Below, in pieces: positions 55,530-64,000 of a DNA stretch of 64,000 nucleotides. Each line of letters opens with the position of its first letter. Position 1 is the first letter of the stretch. Made by a program: the position numbers and the translations under genes. Under the pieces are notes generated by a model. It saw nothing but the letters and a program-made list of their open reading frames with translations. It searched no databases and had not been told where the DNA came from. The stretch is from Falsiroseomonas oleicola (GTDB lineage Bacteria > Pseudomonadota > Alphaproteobacteria > Acetobacterales > Acetobacteraceae): assembly GCF_019029495.1 (NCBI RefSeq), contig NZ_JAERQM010000006.1, positions 15,115 through 79,114 of the forward strand, in the 5' to 3' direction.

Positions 55530-56258
55530 ATGGTGGATGACAGTGCCATGAGCCCATTTGAAGCCGCCCTACGTCCGCTGACGCGACCCATCCAGGGCCA
55601 GTATCCGCGGCCTTGGATGACGGACATGCGCAATCCGGCGGAGGCAAAAGTCTTCATCATCGGCCGGAACTCGGCGAAGACGATCCATCAACGCCCGGGG
55701 CTCGACCACGAAGCCTACCTGGATGGCCTGTTCAATCGCAACGGCGCCTCCTGCCGCTCACTGTACGATGACGCTGTACGCGACAGCGGCCCGAGCCCGA
55801 CAAGGCGCAATATCGACCGGCTGATGGCCTGCCTTGCCGAGGCTGGTGTCGCGGATGTCCTCCAGACCAACGTCACATGCTTCTCGACGCCGATGAGCGG
55901 TGATCTGGCGCGGCCGGAGAACCAGGAGGGTCGTGCCAATGGCACCAAGATCTTCGAGACCATCCTGGCGATCATCCGTCCCCCGATCCTCATCGCCCAC
56001 GGCGCGGGCACGGTGCAGAACCTGTCCCGGATTCTCGGCTGCGAGTTGCCGAGCCCCCCAGCCGATCGGCACGCCGCATTGAGCCACCGGCGCATCGAGG
56101 CGCGCCTGTCTGGCGTAGCCTATGCGCCCCATGTCTTTGTCATCCCGTCCCTCGCGCCGCCTGCCTGGAATAAGTGGCAGGGCTGGGCAGGATCGCACCT
56201 GACCGAGACATGTGGCCGGGTCCGCGAGTGCTTGGAAGACGGAATGCCCAGTCCCTGA
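55530..56258 (+). CDS. Unknown protein, faint uracil-DNA glycosylase-like fold
   Basis: ATG 55530 has GAGGG seven bases upstream; 242 residues. A central pattern is loosely like UDG-superfamily order: AKVFIIGRNSAKTI (GxNxx loop), VLQTNVTCFSTP, and ILIAHGAGTVQNLSRILG, then HVFVIPSLAPP. No signal, membrane segment or firm domain is seen. The UDG idea rests on motif order alone and is weak. Base composition is slightly less GC-rich than its neighbours. Confidence 0.6.
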   Translation: MVDDSAMSPFEAALRPLTRPIQGQYPRPWMTDMRNPAEAKVFIIGRNSAKTIHQRPGLDHEAYLDGLFNRNGASCRSLYDDAVRDSGPSPTRRNIDRLMACLAEAGVADVLQTNVTCFSTPMSGDLARPENQEGRANGTKIFETILAIIRPPILIAHGAGTVQNLSRILGCELPSPPADRHAALSHRRIEARLSGVAYAPHVFVIPSLAPPAWNKWQGWAGSHLTETCGRVRECLEDGMPSP

Positions 56259-56335
56259 CGCAACTTTCCCCGCGTGCCTCGTTCATCATTCCCCGCTATG
56301 CTGCACCGCCGTTGTGGCCACGAAGGATGCACCGC

Positions 56336-58612
56336 ATGAACGCCCAAACCCCTCCCCCCGGGCGCGAGATGATGGCCCGATCCGCCGAGGCCATGACCCG
56401 CTTCATGGAACAGGCCCAGGCCATGGGCGATGTCGCCCGGCGCCAGATGGCGGCGATGACGCCCGCCATGCCCCCGCGCATCATGGATGGCGCGGCGCCC
56501 ACCGGCGCGGCCTTCCTCAGCCGGTCCCCCCTCAAGCTCATGGCCGATGCCATGGCCTATGCGGTCGATGCCTCCCAGCGCTCCGTCCTGTTCTGGGACA
56601 CGATGCGCCAGGCCGGCAACACCTTCGCCGAGCATGAGAAGGCCGGCTGCCCGCCCGTTCTTGTCTTCGACTGGGACATGGTGGTGGATGGCCGCACCCT
56701 GCCTCGCCGCTGCAACTACGCTTTGGTCCGCATCAAGCCGCCGGAGGGTGCCAAGCCCACCGACCCGGCGATGCGCCCCTTCGTCATCATCGACCCCCGT
56801 GCCGGCCATGGCGCCGGCATCGGTGGCTTCAAGTCCGACAGCCAGGTGGGCGTGGCGCTCCGCCGCGGTCATCCAGTCTATTTCGTCATCTTCTTCCGCG
56901 ACCCGGAGCCCGGCCAGACCATCCTCGACATCACCGAGGCCGAGGCGATCTTCCTGCGCCGCATCCACGAACTGCACCCCGAGGCGCAGCGCCCCGTGGT
57001 CATCGGCAATTGCCAGGGCGGCTGGGCGGTGATGATGCTCGGCGCCTCGGAGCCGGAGCTGACCGGCCCGCTGGTCCTGAACGGCGCCCCCCTCTCCTAT
57101 TGGGCCGGGGAACGTGGCCGCAACCCGATGCGCTATACCGGCGGCCTCGCCGGCGGGTCCTGGCCGGCGGCGCTGCTGGCCGATCTCGGCAATGGCACCT
57201 TCGACGGCGCCAACCTGGTCTCCAACTTCGAGAGCCTGTCGCCGGGCAACACCAAGTTCCGCAAATATTACAACCTGTACGAGAACGTCGACAGCGAGGC
57301 CGAGCGCTTCCTGGAGTTCGAGCGCTGGTGGGGCGGCTACTTCCTGATGACGCGGGACGAGATCCGCTGGATCGTCGAGAACCTGTTCATCGGCGACAAA
57401 TTCGCCCGCGGCGAAATCTCCGCCGGCAAGGGCGCCAGCTTCAACATGCGCTCGGTGAAGTCACCGATCGTGGTCTTTGCGTCGGCCGGCGACAACATCA
57501 CCCCGCCCGGCCAGGCGCTGCGCTGGATCGCCGACGTCTATCGCGATGAGCAGGAAATCAAGACCCTCGGCCAGACCATCATCTACCTGGTGCATGACGA
57601 GATTGGCCATCTCGGCATCTTCGTCTCCGGCAAGGTGGCCAACAAGGAACACACCGAAATCGCCAATACGCTCGACCTGATCGAGAGCGTGGCGCCGGGC
57701 CTGTACGAGCTGCGCATCACCGGCACCGCCGGCAGCGGGCTCAATACCGGCTATCAGGTGGAGCTGGTGGAGAAGACCATCGGCGACATCCGCGCCATCT
57801 CCGGCGAGGCGGAGAACGAGGCCTTCCCGGCGGTGGCCCGCATCTCCGCGCTGAACCAGATGGTCTACGACCTGTTCGCCAGCCCGGTGATCCGCCAGTT
57901 CAGCACGGAACAATCGGCGGAGCTGCGCCGGCAGATGAACCCGATGCGCGCCCGCCGCTACATGGTCAGCGACGCCAATCCGCTGATGCGCGGCCTTGGT
58001 CCGATGGCGGAGATGGTGAAGGCCAACCGCGCCCCGGCGGCGGCCGACAATCCCTTCGTCGCCATGGAGCGCGCCTGGGCCGATTCGGTGGAGCGCAGCA
58101 TCGATGCCTGGCGCGACTGGCGCGATTCGATGCAGGAGACCGCCTTCCACGCCATCTACGGCACCATGTCCGCCCTGAATGTCGCGGCGGAGGTGCCGGC
58201 GGTGGATGCGGTGGCGGAACTGGCTGGCGAAACCCCCGATGTCCGTGCCGCCCTCGACCGGATCGCGGAGGGTGGCTACGCCGAGGCCGTGGTGCGGATG
58301 ATGATCCTGATGGCCAAGGCCCGCGGCGGCGTCCGCCGCAGCCGCCTGGCACGTTCCAACACCCTGCTGACGACGGAGGCGCCCTTCGCGCAGATGACCT
58401 CCTCCGCCCGACAGGCGCTGATCCGGGAACAGACGGTGGTGGTGGAAATGGCGCCGCAGGACGCCTTCGACACGCTGGCCACGCTGCTGCCCGACGCGGA
58501 AAGCCGCCAGCGCGCGCTGGCCACGGTGGCCGATGTGGCGGGGCCGGAGGAGGAGCTGGGCGAGCCGGCGCTCGCCATGCTGGCGCGGCTCCGGGGCCTG
58601 TTGACGCCCTGA
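56336..58612 (+). CDS. DUF3141 protein (PHA-synthase-like alpha/beta hydrolase)
   Basis: A 758-residue DUF3141 protein: DASQRSVLFWDTMRQAGNTF, FVIIDPRAGHGAGIGGFKSD, HPVYFVIFFRDPEPGQTILD and VVIGNCQGGWAVMMLGASEP (nucleophile elbow with Cys or Gln-Gly as in PHA synthases). GGLAGGSWPAALLADLGNGT and HDEIGHLGIFVSGKVA carry the His region. The hydrolase core is followed by a long helical C-terminal part. It resembles class III PHA synthase and depolymerase but its role is unproven. ATG 56336 with GAAGGA upstream. Confidence 0.9.
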   Translation: MNAQTPPPGREMMARSAEAMTRFMEQAQAMGDVARRQMAAMTPAMPPRIMDGAAPTGAAFLSRSPLKLMADAMAYAVDASQRSVLFWDTMRQAGNTFAEHEKAGCPPVLVFDWDMVVDGRTLPRRCNYALVRIKPPEGAKPTDPAMRPFVIIDPRAGHGAGIGGFKSDSQVGVALRRGHPVYFVIFFRDPEPGQTILDITEAEAIFLRRIHELHPEAQRPVVIGNCQGGWAVMMLGASEPELTGPLVLNGAPLSYWAGERGRNPMRYTGGLAGGSWPAALLADLGNGTFDGANLVSNFESLSPGNTKFRKYYNLYENVDSEAERFLEFERWWGGYFLMTRDEIRWIVENLFIGDKFARGEISAGKGASFNMRSVKSPIVVFASAGDNITPPGQALRWIADVYRDEQEIKTLGQTIIYLVHDEIGHLGIFVSGKVANKEHTEIANTLDLIESVAPGLYELRITGTAGSGLNTGYQVELVEKTIGDIRAISGEAENEAFPAVARISALNQMVYDLFASPVIRQFSTEQSAELRRQMNPMRARRYMVSDANPLMRGLGPMAEMVKANRAPAAADNPFVAMERAWADSVERSIDAWRDWRDSMQETAFHAIYGTMSALNVAAEVPAVDAVAELAGETPDVRAALDRIAEGGYAEAVVRMMILMAKARGGVRRSRLARSNTLLTTEAPFAQMTSSARQALIREQTVVVEMAPQDAFDTLATLLPDAESRQRALATVADVAGPEEELGEPALAMLARLRGLLTP

Positions 58613-58758
58613 GACGCCCTTTAACTTTTCACGGAAATGCGAGCCGGATTCATTAATGCGCAATAGGTGGGGGGTCATTCTGCCTCTGCATCCGGTGCCC
58701 CCCGCGCCGGATTCCAACTCCGCAAGAATTGCGGGCACGAGGCAAGAGGGCCACCCCC

Positions 58759-58959
58759 ATGACTCCGCATGCCACCGGCCGCACCACGCGGGCCGTTTCC
58801 ACCCCTGACGTCATCGCCGCCACCCTGCTGACCTCCGAACAGGGCGCCGAAATCCACCTCATGGCGAAGGATGGCCGCCTGCTGCGGCTGCCGACGGATG
58901 AGGCCAATGCCCGCCAGCTCATCATCGGCCTCTGGCAGGCACTCGACCGACAGCGCTGA
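58759..58959 (+). CDS. Small hypothetical protein (66 aa)
   Basis: ATG 58759 follows AAGAGGG at the expected distance. The product is compact, with VIAATLLTSEQGAEIHLMAK then RLLRLPTDEANARQLIIGLW, a beta-beta-helix-like pattern, and no signal. No homologue recognised. It lies 147 bases after the DUF3141 stop and 74 bases before the dehydrogenase gene. Confidence 0.5.
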   Translation: MTPHATGRTTRAVSTPDVIAATLLTSEQGAEIHLMAKDGRLLRLPTDEANARQLIIGLWQALDRQR

Positions 58960-59033
58960 CCGCGCCGGCCCGAACGGGATTGCGCCCCATCGCCTGAGGC
59001 CTATCGTGCCCCTCAACAACAGGGGGGCTCGTC

Positions 59034-59975
59034 ATGGGCGAGGCGCGCAAGGTTGCGATCGTGGGCGCGGGGCTGATCGGCCGTTCCTGGGCGATGATCT
59101 TCGCCCGGGCCGGCTGGCAGGCCGCGCTGCATGACCCTGATCCCGCGGCGCTGGATGCCGCCCCGCGCCTCTGCGCCGAGGGTCTGGCGGAGCTGGCGCG
59201 GCATGGGCTGTGCCCCGCGCCGGAGGCCGCCGCCTCCCGCATCAGCATGGCCGGCAGTCTGACGGAAGCGCTGTCCGGCGCGACCTTCGTACAGGAGAAC
59301 GGGCCGGAGGATGCCGCGACGAAGCGCGCCATCTTCGCGGAGCTTGATTTCCTGGCGGCGCCGGATTGCATCCTGGCGTCGTCGACCAGCGCCATCCCGG
59401 CCTCCGTCTTCACCGAGGGGCTGGCCGGGCGGGCGCGCTGCCTCGTCGCGCATCCGGTGAACCCGCCGCATCTGGTGCCGGTTGTGGAACTGTGCGGCGC
59501 GCCCTGGACGGCGCCCGCGACCATCGACCGCGCGCGGGCCATCTTCGCCAGCATCGGCCAGGCGCCCATCACGGTGAAGCGGGAGATCGAGGGCTTCATC
59601 CTCAACCGCCTGCAGGGCGCCCTGCTGGCCGAGGCCTTTCGGCTCGTGCAGGAAGGCTATGTCTCGCCGCAGGATCTGGATACGACCGTGGCGGAGGGGC
59701 TTGGCCTGCGCTGGTCCTTCCTCGGCCCCTTCGCGACCATCGAGCTGAACGCGCCGGGCGGCATCCCCGACTATTGCGCGCGCTATGGCCCCTTCTACGG
59801 GCGCATCGCCGCCGCGCCGCCCTCGCCCGAGGTTTTCGGCGCGGCGGGACTCGGACGCATCATGGAACAATGGGGTGCCACGCCCGACCGGTCGGAGATC
59901 GCCAGCCGCAGTGCGCGACGGGATGCGCGGTTGGCGGCGCTCGCCGCGCATAAGAAGGAGAGCGGAGAGGCATGA
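59034..59975 (+). CDS. 3-hydroxyacid/3-hydroxyacyl-CoA dehydrogenase (lambda-crystallin type)
   Basis: A 313-residue NAD-dependent enzyme: VAIVGAGLIGRSWAMIFARA (Rossmann), VQENGPEDAATKRAIFAELD, ASSTSAIPASVFTEGL, AHPVNPPHLVPVVEL (catalytic His), GFILNRLQGALLAEAFRLVQ and GLRWSFLGPFATIELNAPGG. The last block is typical of lambda-crystallin/gulonate and carnitine dehydrogenases. It overlaps the BKACE gene by ATGA, suggesting oxidation of a 3-hydroxy acid to the beta-keto acid that BKACE cleaves. Confidence 0.9.
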   Translation: MGEARKVAIVGAGLIGRSWAMIFARAGWQAALHDPDPAALDAAPRLCAEGLAELARHGLCPAPEAAASRISMAGSLTEALSGATFVQENGPEDAATKRAIFAELDFLAAPDCILASSTSAIPASVFTEGLAGRARCLVAHPVNPPHLVPVVELCGAPWTAPATIDRARAIFASIGQAPITVKREIEGFILNRLQGALLAEAFRLVQEGYVSPQDLDTTVAEGLGLRWSFLGPFATIELNAPGGIPDYCARYGPFYGRIAAAPPSPEVFGAAGLGRIMEQWGATPDRSEIASRSARRDARLAALAAHKKESGEA

Positions 59976-60895
59976 CTCGCAAAATCATCATCACCTGTGC
60001 GGTGACGGGCGCGATCCACACCCCCAGCATGTCGCCGCATCTGCCGATCACGGCGGAGCAGATCGCCGATGCCGCGATCGGCGCGGCGGAGGCCGGTGCG
60101 GCCATCGTCCACCTGCATGCCCGCGACCCGGTGGATGGCCGGCCCGACCAGTCGCCGGAGGCCTTCGCGCCCTTCCTGCGCGTCATCAAGCAGCGCAGCG
60201 ACTGCGTGGTGAACATCACCACCGGCGGCGCGCCGACCATGACCATCGAGCAGCGGGTGAAGCCGGCGGCGAGCTTCGCGCCGGAGGTGGCCTCGTTGAA
60301 CATGGGCTCGATGAATTTCGGGCTGTTCGGCATGCTGAACCGGTTCAAGGATTTCCAGCACGACTGGGAACAGCCCTACCTGGCCAACAAGGACATCCTG
60401 TTCCGCAACACTTTTGGGGATATCGAATACATCCTTCGCACGTGCTCAGAGAATAACACGCGCTTCGAATTCGAATGCTATGACACGTCGCATCTCTACA
60501 ACCTGAAGTACTTTCTCGATCAGGGCCTCGTGCGCGCGCCGCTGTTCATCCAGACGGTCTTCGGCCTGCAGGGCGGCATCGGTGCGCATCCGGAGGATGT
60601 GCTGCATATGAAACGCACCGCGGACCGGCTGTTCGGCGACCAGTATCGCTGGAGCGTGCTGGGCGCCGGCCGCAACCAGCTTCCGATCGCAGCCATGGCC
60701 GCCGCCATGGGCGGCAATGTGCGCGTCGGCATGGAGGACAGCCTCTGGGCCGGGCCGGGCCGGCTGGCGCGCAGCAATGCCGAACAGGTCCGCGCGGCGC
60801 GGCAGATCATCGAGGGGCTGGGGCTGAGCGTGGCCACGCCGGATGAGGCGCGGGAAATGCTGAGCCTGAAGGGCGGGGACCGGGTGAACTTCTGA
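59972..60895 (+). CDS. Beta-keto acid cleavage enzyme (BKACE, DUF849)
   Basis: A 307-residue TIM-barrel enzyme: IITCAVTGAIHTPSMSPHLP (Zn ligand His), AGAAIVHLHARDPVDGRPDQ, VVNITTGGAPTMTIEQRV, FGLQGGIGAHPEDVLHM, VRVGMEDSLWAGPGRLARSN (conserved G-x-E-D). BKACEs react a beta-keto acid with acetyl-CoA to give acetoacetate plus a new acyl-CoA. With the upstream dehydrogenase the pair resembles carnitine degradation (CdhA-CdhC), but the substrate is not determined. Its stop overlaps the next gene by one base (TGATG). Confidence 0.93.
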   Translation: MTRKIIITCAVTGAIHTPSMSPHLPITAEQIADAAIGAAEAGAAIVHLHARDPVDGRPDQSPEAFAPFLRVIKQRSDCVVNITTGGAPTMTIEQRVKPAASFAPEVASLNMGSMNFGLFGMLNRFKDFQHDWEQPYLANKDILFRNTFGDIEYILRTCSENNTRFEFECYDTSHLYNLKYFLDQGLVRAPLFIQTVFGLQGGIGAHPEDVLHMKRTADRLFGDQYRWSVLGAGRNQLPIAAMAAAMGGNVRVGMEDSLWAGPGRLARSNAEQVRAARQIIEGLGLSVATPDEAREMLSLKGGDRVNF

Positions 60896-61740
60896 TGTCT
60901 CTGGCTGCGCTGCGCGCGATACGGACCTGGCGAGCCGCGCTGGCGGCCTCCCTGCTCGCCTTCGCCATCTCCATGCCACTTGGCGTGCTCAGCGGCGACC
61001 TGCTGCGGTTCGTGCCGCGCGATGGCCTTTTCACGGTGACGCTGGCCTGGAACCTGCTCAGCCTCGCCTTGGTGGAAGGCTGCAAGCTGGCGGCGCTGTG
61101 GTGGATCCTGCGCCGGGACATCGAAAGCTGGCCGGCGCTCGGCCTCGCCTATGGCGTGCTCGCATCGGGCTGGTCGCTGCTGCGCTGGGGGCTCGATTGG
61201 CTGCAATTCCCGGGCTTCGTGACCGCCTCGCCGATGATGGCACTGCACCTGGCCACGCCGATCCTGTTCCACGGCCTGCTCGGCCTTCTGGCCGCGGGGC
61301 TTGCCCGCGCGCCGGGGCGGGTCTGGTGGGGCTGGGCCGGGGCAAGCCTGGCGGGCCTTATCCTGACGAACTGGCGATCCTGGCTGATGCTGGCAGTGCC
61401 GTTGCCGGAAAGCCTGCTGCTGCTGGTGGACCTCGGCCCCCCGCTGGGCGTGGTTCTGTTCGGACTGGCCGTCTGGTGGGTGCGGCGCCACGGTCCGCGC
61501 CACCTGGTGGTGCTGGGGTTTGGCGTGATCGCGGCGCTGCTGCTGGTGCTCGGCCTGCTGCACCAGATCGTGCCGGTGGGGGGCATCCGGCGGGCGGACC
61601 CCGCGGCCGCGCTGATGGTGGCGCTCGGCCTTTGCCTCCTGGTGGCGATGGTCGCGCGGCAGACCATACTGCCCTGGATGCGCCGCGCAGGAGGGGAGCT
61701 CGAGGCGCCGCTACCCGTGGATGTTCCCATTCCGCGATGA
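60895..61740 (+). CDS. Unknown polytopic membrane protein
   Basis: 281 residues with about eight hydrophobic segments (for example LAASLLAFAISMPLGVLSG, LFTVTLAWNLLSLALVEGC, HLVVLGFGVIAALLLVLGLL). No domain recognised. ATG 60895 overlaps the BKACE stop by one base, implying cotranslation; a transport or sensing role in that pathway is conceivable but unproven. Its last 30 bases overlap the end of an opposite-strand gene. Confidence 0.65.
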   Translation: MSLAALRAIRTWRAALAASLLAFAISMPLGVLSGDLLRFVPRDGLFTVTLAWNLLSLALVEGCKLAALWWILRRDIESWPALGLAYGVLASGWSLLRWGLDWLQFPGFVTASPMMALHLATPILFHGLLGLLAAGLARAPGRVWWGWAGASLAGLILTNWRSWLMLAVPLPESLLLLVDLGPPLGVVLFGLAVWWVRRHGPRHLVVLGFGVIAALLLVLGLLHQIVPVGGIRRADPAAALMVALGLCLLVAMVARQTILPWMRRAGGELEAPLPVDVPIPR

Positions 61741-62397
61741 CCAACGATAGGTGATCTCGCCATATTGCCGGCCCGTGATGCGCAGCGGCAGGGTCGGCGC
61801 GTAGATCTCCATCGCATAGGCGGGGCGGTAGTCGCAGACCAGCTTGCCGGTGGCGTCCGTGATGAACACCCAGGTCGCCGGCCCGACCCGCCAGGTGACC
61901 CCGCCATGATTGGCGACCTGCATCGCCACGATGCCGCGCCCCGAAATGCCGTAGTTGCGGACGGAGCGGATGAAGGGCCGGTACATCGCCGGTTCATTGG
62001 CCACGGCCTGGGCAATGATGCCGTCCTCATGATCCTCGACCATCGCCTTCACCACGCCGGTGACGATGCTGGCGGCCGAGCCGATGGCGCCCCCGGCCAG
62101 GGAGACCACGGTGCCGAGCCCCCAAAGCTCCACATCCCCCGGCTGCGGCGCCCGGCCGGACAGCACCCAGACCGCCGGCTGCACCAGCGCACCCGCGAGG
62201 CCGCCCGCCGCCCCGCGCAGTCCCAGCCGCCCCGCCTCCCCGGCCCCGCGCTCAATGAAACGGGTCAGCGTTTCGGAGGCGATGGTCTGCGCCACCTCCC
62301 GCCCGGTGTTGGAGGAGTTGTTGATGAGGTCGGTGATGCCGTTGGATTCGGCCGGTGGGGTGAAATCCCCGGCGGCTGGCTGGGTGGATCCACTCAT
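61711..62397 (-). CDS. Unknown protein with glycine/alanine-rich hydrophobic core
   Basis: 228 residues. A polar N-terminus (TPPAESNGITDLINNSSNTG) precedes two hydrophobic Gly/Ala-rich segments (GLRGAAGGLAGALVQPAVWV and LWGLGTVVSLAGGAIGSAAS, about residues 58-110). A soluble C-terminal half with beta-like strands follows (WRVGPATWVFITDATGKLVC). Such a hairpin of small-residue helices is reminiscent of membrane-inserting proteins, but no family is recognised. ATG 62397. It ends convergently with a 30-base overlap on the 60895 gene. Confidence 0.55.
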   Translation of the reverse strand: MSGSTQPAAGDFTPPAESNGITDLINNSSNTGREVAQTIASETLTRFIERGAGEAGRLGLRGAAGGLAGALVQPAVWVLSGRAPQPGDVELWGLGTVVSLAGGAIGSAASIVTGVVKAMVEDHEDGIIAQAVANEPAMYRPFIRSVRNYGISGRGIVAMQVANHGGVTWRVGPATWVFITDATGKLVCDYRPAYAMEIYAPTLPLRITGRQYGEITYRWSSRNGNIHG

Positions 62398-62477
62398 GGC
62401 CTGCTTCCTCGGTGGCGTCGTTGGCCAGCAGGATAATCAGCGCGGCGCGGCGGCGCGTTTCGCTCTGCTTCGCGACG

Positions 62478-63461
62478 TTACGCGTGATGGCAGGCGACCA
62501 GCGCCCCATCCTCCCGCGCCGTCAGCAGCGGGCGTTCGGCGCGACAGAGGTCGGTGGCCTTCGGGCAGCGCGGATGGAAGGCGCAGCCGCTGGGTGGCGA
62601 CAGTGGCGAGGGCAGTTCCCCGGCGATCGGCTTGAAGCTGGCCACATCCTCGGCCGAGAGCCGCAGCTTCGGCACGCTGTCCAGCAGCCCCTGCGTATAG
62701 GGATGCCGCGGCGCCGCGTAGATGACCCGGGACAACCCGCTTTCGACGATGCGGCCGAGATACATGATGGCGACACGGTCGCTCACATGCCGCACCACCG
62801 ACAGGTCATGCGAGATGAAGACGCAGGTCAGTCCCAGGTCGCGCCGCAGATCGAGGAACAGGTTCAGGATCTGCGCCTGGATCGACACATCCAGCGAGGC
62901 CACCGGCTCGTCGCAGACCAGCATCTCGGGCTGCATCGCCAAGGCGCGGGCGATGGCCACGCGCTGCCGCTGGCCGCCGGAGAACTGGTGGGGGAAGCGG
63001 GAGGCGAAGGCCGGGTCGAGGCCGACGCGTGCCAGCCATTCCGCCACCATGCGCGGCGCCTCCGCCCGCGTGGTCAGGCCGTGGGTGACGGGGCCTTCGG
63101 CGATGGTCTCGCCGATGCGCATGCGCGGGTTCAGCGAGGCGAAGGGGTCCTGGAACACCGTCTGGATGCGCGTCGTCGCCTTGTGCCGCCCTACCATGGG
63201 CGCCTGCCCTGAGACCAGTACGCGGCCGCTCGTCGGCGCCAGGATGCCCGCCAGCATTCTTCCGAGGGTGGACTTGCCGCATCCGCTTTCGCCCACCAGG
63301 CCGAGTGTCTCGCCGGCAGTGATGGAGAGCGACACGTCGGAGACCGCCTGCACCGCGCGCCGCTCCACCTGCGCACCCAGCGCGCCGGCGATCCGGTCAC
63401 CGAGCGAAAGGCGCGGGTCGAAGCGCTTGGTGACGCCCTCGGCGACAAGAACCTGGTTCAC
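62478..63461 (-). CDS. Dipeptide/oligopeptide ABC transporter ATPase (DppF/OppF type)
   Basis: 327 residues: [20 protein letters not shown] (Walker A), [20 protein letters not shown] (Q-loop, family-specific), [20 protein letters not shown] (signature) and [20 protein letters not shown] (Walker B). The C-terminal oligopeptide tail [19 protein letters not shown] carries the Cys cluster. GTG 63461 overlaps the upstream ATPase stop as GTGA. Ligand could be peptides, nickel or glutathione. Confidence 0.92.
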   Translation of the reverse strand: MNQVLVAEGVTKRFDPRLSLGDRIAGALGAQVERRAVQAVSDVSLSITAGETLGLVGESGCGKSTLGRMLAGILAPTSGRVLVSGQAPMVGRHKATTRIQTVFQDPFASLNPRMRIGETIAEGPVTHGLTTRAEAPRMVAEWLARVGLDPAFASRFPHQFSGGQRQRVAIARALAMQPEMLVCDEPVASLDVSIQAQILNLFLDLRRDLGLTCVFISHDLSVVRHVSDRVAIMYLGRIVESGLSRVIYAAPRHPYTQGLLDSVPKLRLSAEDVASFKPIAGELPSPLSPPSGCAFHPRCPKATDLCRAERPLLTAREDGALVACHHA

Positions 63462-64000
63462 GCCGCCACCCCCAGCGGATGATGGCAGCGCACCAGCCTG
63501 TCGCCCGTGACCACGTCCGGCGGGTCCGTCGCGCAGACCGCATCGGCGCGTGGGCAGCGCGGCGCGAAGGGGCAGCCGGGTGGCAAGGCGAGCAGGCTCG
63601 GCGTGGTGCCGGGAATCTGGTTCAGCCGCGCGCCCGGCAGGGCCGTGGCCGGCAGGCTGTCCAGCAGCCCCCGGGTGTAGTGGTGGCGTGGGTCGCGCAG
63701 CACCTCCCCCACCGCGCCGGATTCCACGATGCGGCCCGCATACATGACCAGCACCCGGTCCGCGAGGGAGGAGACGGTGGCGAGGTCGTGGCTGATCCAG
63801 ACCAGCGCCGTGCCCGTCTCCCGCGCCAGCTTCTGCATCTCCGCCAGGATCTGCGCCTGGATCGAGACATCGAGCGCCGTGGTCGGCTCATCCGCGATGA
63901 TGAGATCCGGGCCGTGCAGCAGCGCCGTCGCAATCGCCACGCGCTGGCGCATGCCGCCCGAGAATTCATGCGGATAGGCATCCAGCCGCGCCGCCGCGTC
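63458..64000 (-). CDS. Dipeptide/oligopeptide ABC transporter ATPase (DppD/OppD type), N-terminus outside window
   Basis: The frame runs to the window edge (last codon at 64000), so the start and Walker A lie outside. Visible: YPHEFSGGMRQRVAIATALL (signature), [20 protein letters not shown] (Walker B), LVWISHDLATVSSLADRVLV (H-loop) and the oligopeptide C-terminus CPFAPRCPRADAVCATDPPD. Pairs with the OppF-type ATPase in GTGA overlap, as in dpp/opp operons; permease genes presumably lie upstream beyond the window. Confidence 0.9.
   Translation of the reverse strand, partial: DAAARLDAYPHEFSGGMRQRVAIATALLHGPDLIIADEPTTALDVSIQAQILAEMQKLARETGTALVWISHDLATVSSLADRVLVMYAGRIVESGAVGEVLRDPRHHYTRGLLDSLPATALPGARLNQIPGTTPSLLALPPGCPFAPRCPRADAVCATDPPDVVTGDRLVRCHHPLGVAA

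Overview
The window looks like a chromosomal segment of a high-GC alphaproteobacterium. Gene content and protein style (Mg-type HemB, lepB-rnc-era-recO-parC neighbourhood, many Bug/CoA-transferase genes, Hint/RTX proteins) fit Acetobacteraceae, Roseomonas-like. That placement is an inference; no 16S gene or other marker is present to prove it. Most genes are very GC-rich and packed with ATGA/GTGA overlaps. Two clearly AT-richer stretches (about 18.18-19.84 kb and 29.87-31.70 kb) stand out as probable acquired DNA.

Layout. 1-5.8 kb (minus): a TIGR03032/DUF4915 gene translationally coupled to a giant repeat/RTX protein whose C-terminus leaves the window. 5.8-8.8 kb: gene-poor AT-rich DNA, then small genes (a 56-residue membrane peptide, DUF4345), a globin and a DsbA/FrnE-type oxidoreductase. 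8.9-17.3 kb (minus): a housekeeping operon rpiB-glyA-nrdR-ribD-ribE-ribB-ribH-nusB-thiL-MFS. 17.4-20.9 kb: the ruins of a type I secretion locus (5'-truncated hlyB and broken hlyD remnants). Between them sit an AT-rich unknown gene and a chimeric protein joining a PIN-nuclease-like N-terminus to a Hint domain. 20.9-25 kb: metY, hemB, a small protein, a CPA2 antiporter. 25-29.8 kb: an alpha/beta hydrolase and a CaiB-type CoA transferase, divergent from a Bug solute-binding protein and an aldehyde dehydrogenase. 29.9-31.6 kb: a single AIPR-family (abortive infection) gene in AT-rich DNA, entered through a perfect 14-bp inverted repeat. 31.8-36.6 kb: penicillin-acylase-family hydrolase, RDD protein, bpt, DUF900 hydrolase. 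36.7-44.7 kb: parC, a second lepB, recO, two tandem DUF6498 genes, era-rnc-lepB and tRNA-Pro(UGG). 44.8-47 kb: DUF192, HDAC/AcuC-like, mntP. 47.2-50.2 kb: a TPP riboswitch driving a ThiZXY-type pyrimidine-precursor ABC transporter, with a DUF188 gene coupled to its end. 50.3-54.8 kb: MFS, GntR regulator and divergent tcuAB (tricarballylate oxidation). 54.9-62.4 kb: GST, unknown genes, DUF3141, and a dehydrogenase + BKACE pair. 62.5-64 kb: two dipeptide/oligopeptide ABC ATPases, the second cut by the window end.

Most unusual features: (1) the disrupted type I secretion locus with the PIN-Hint chimera, in which base composition switches at the catalytic cysteine of Hint; (2) a dispersed intergenic repeat whose copies keep the same linkers and loops while hairpin stems differ compensatorily; (3) the AIPR gene with a nuclease-like N-terminus; (4) the duplicated seven-unit repeat block in the RTX protein. 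No CRISPR array, rRNA or recognisable insertion-sequence transposase was seen.
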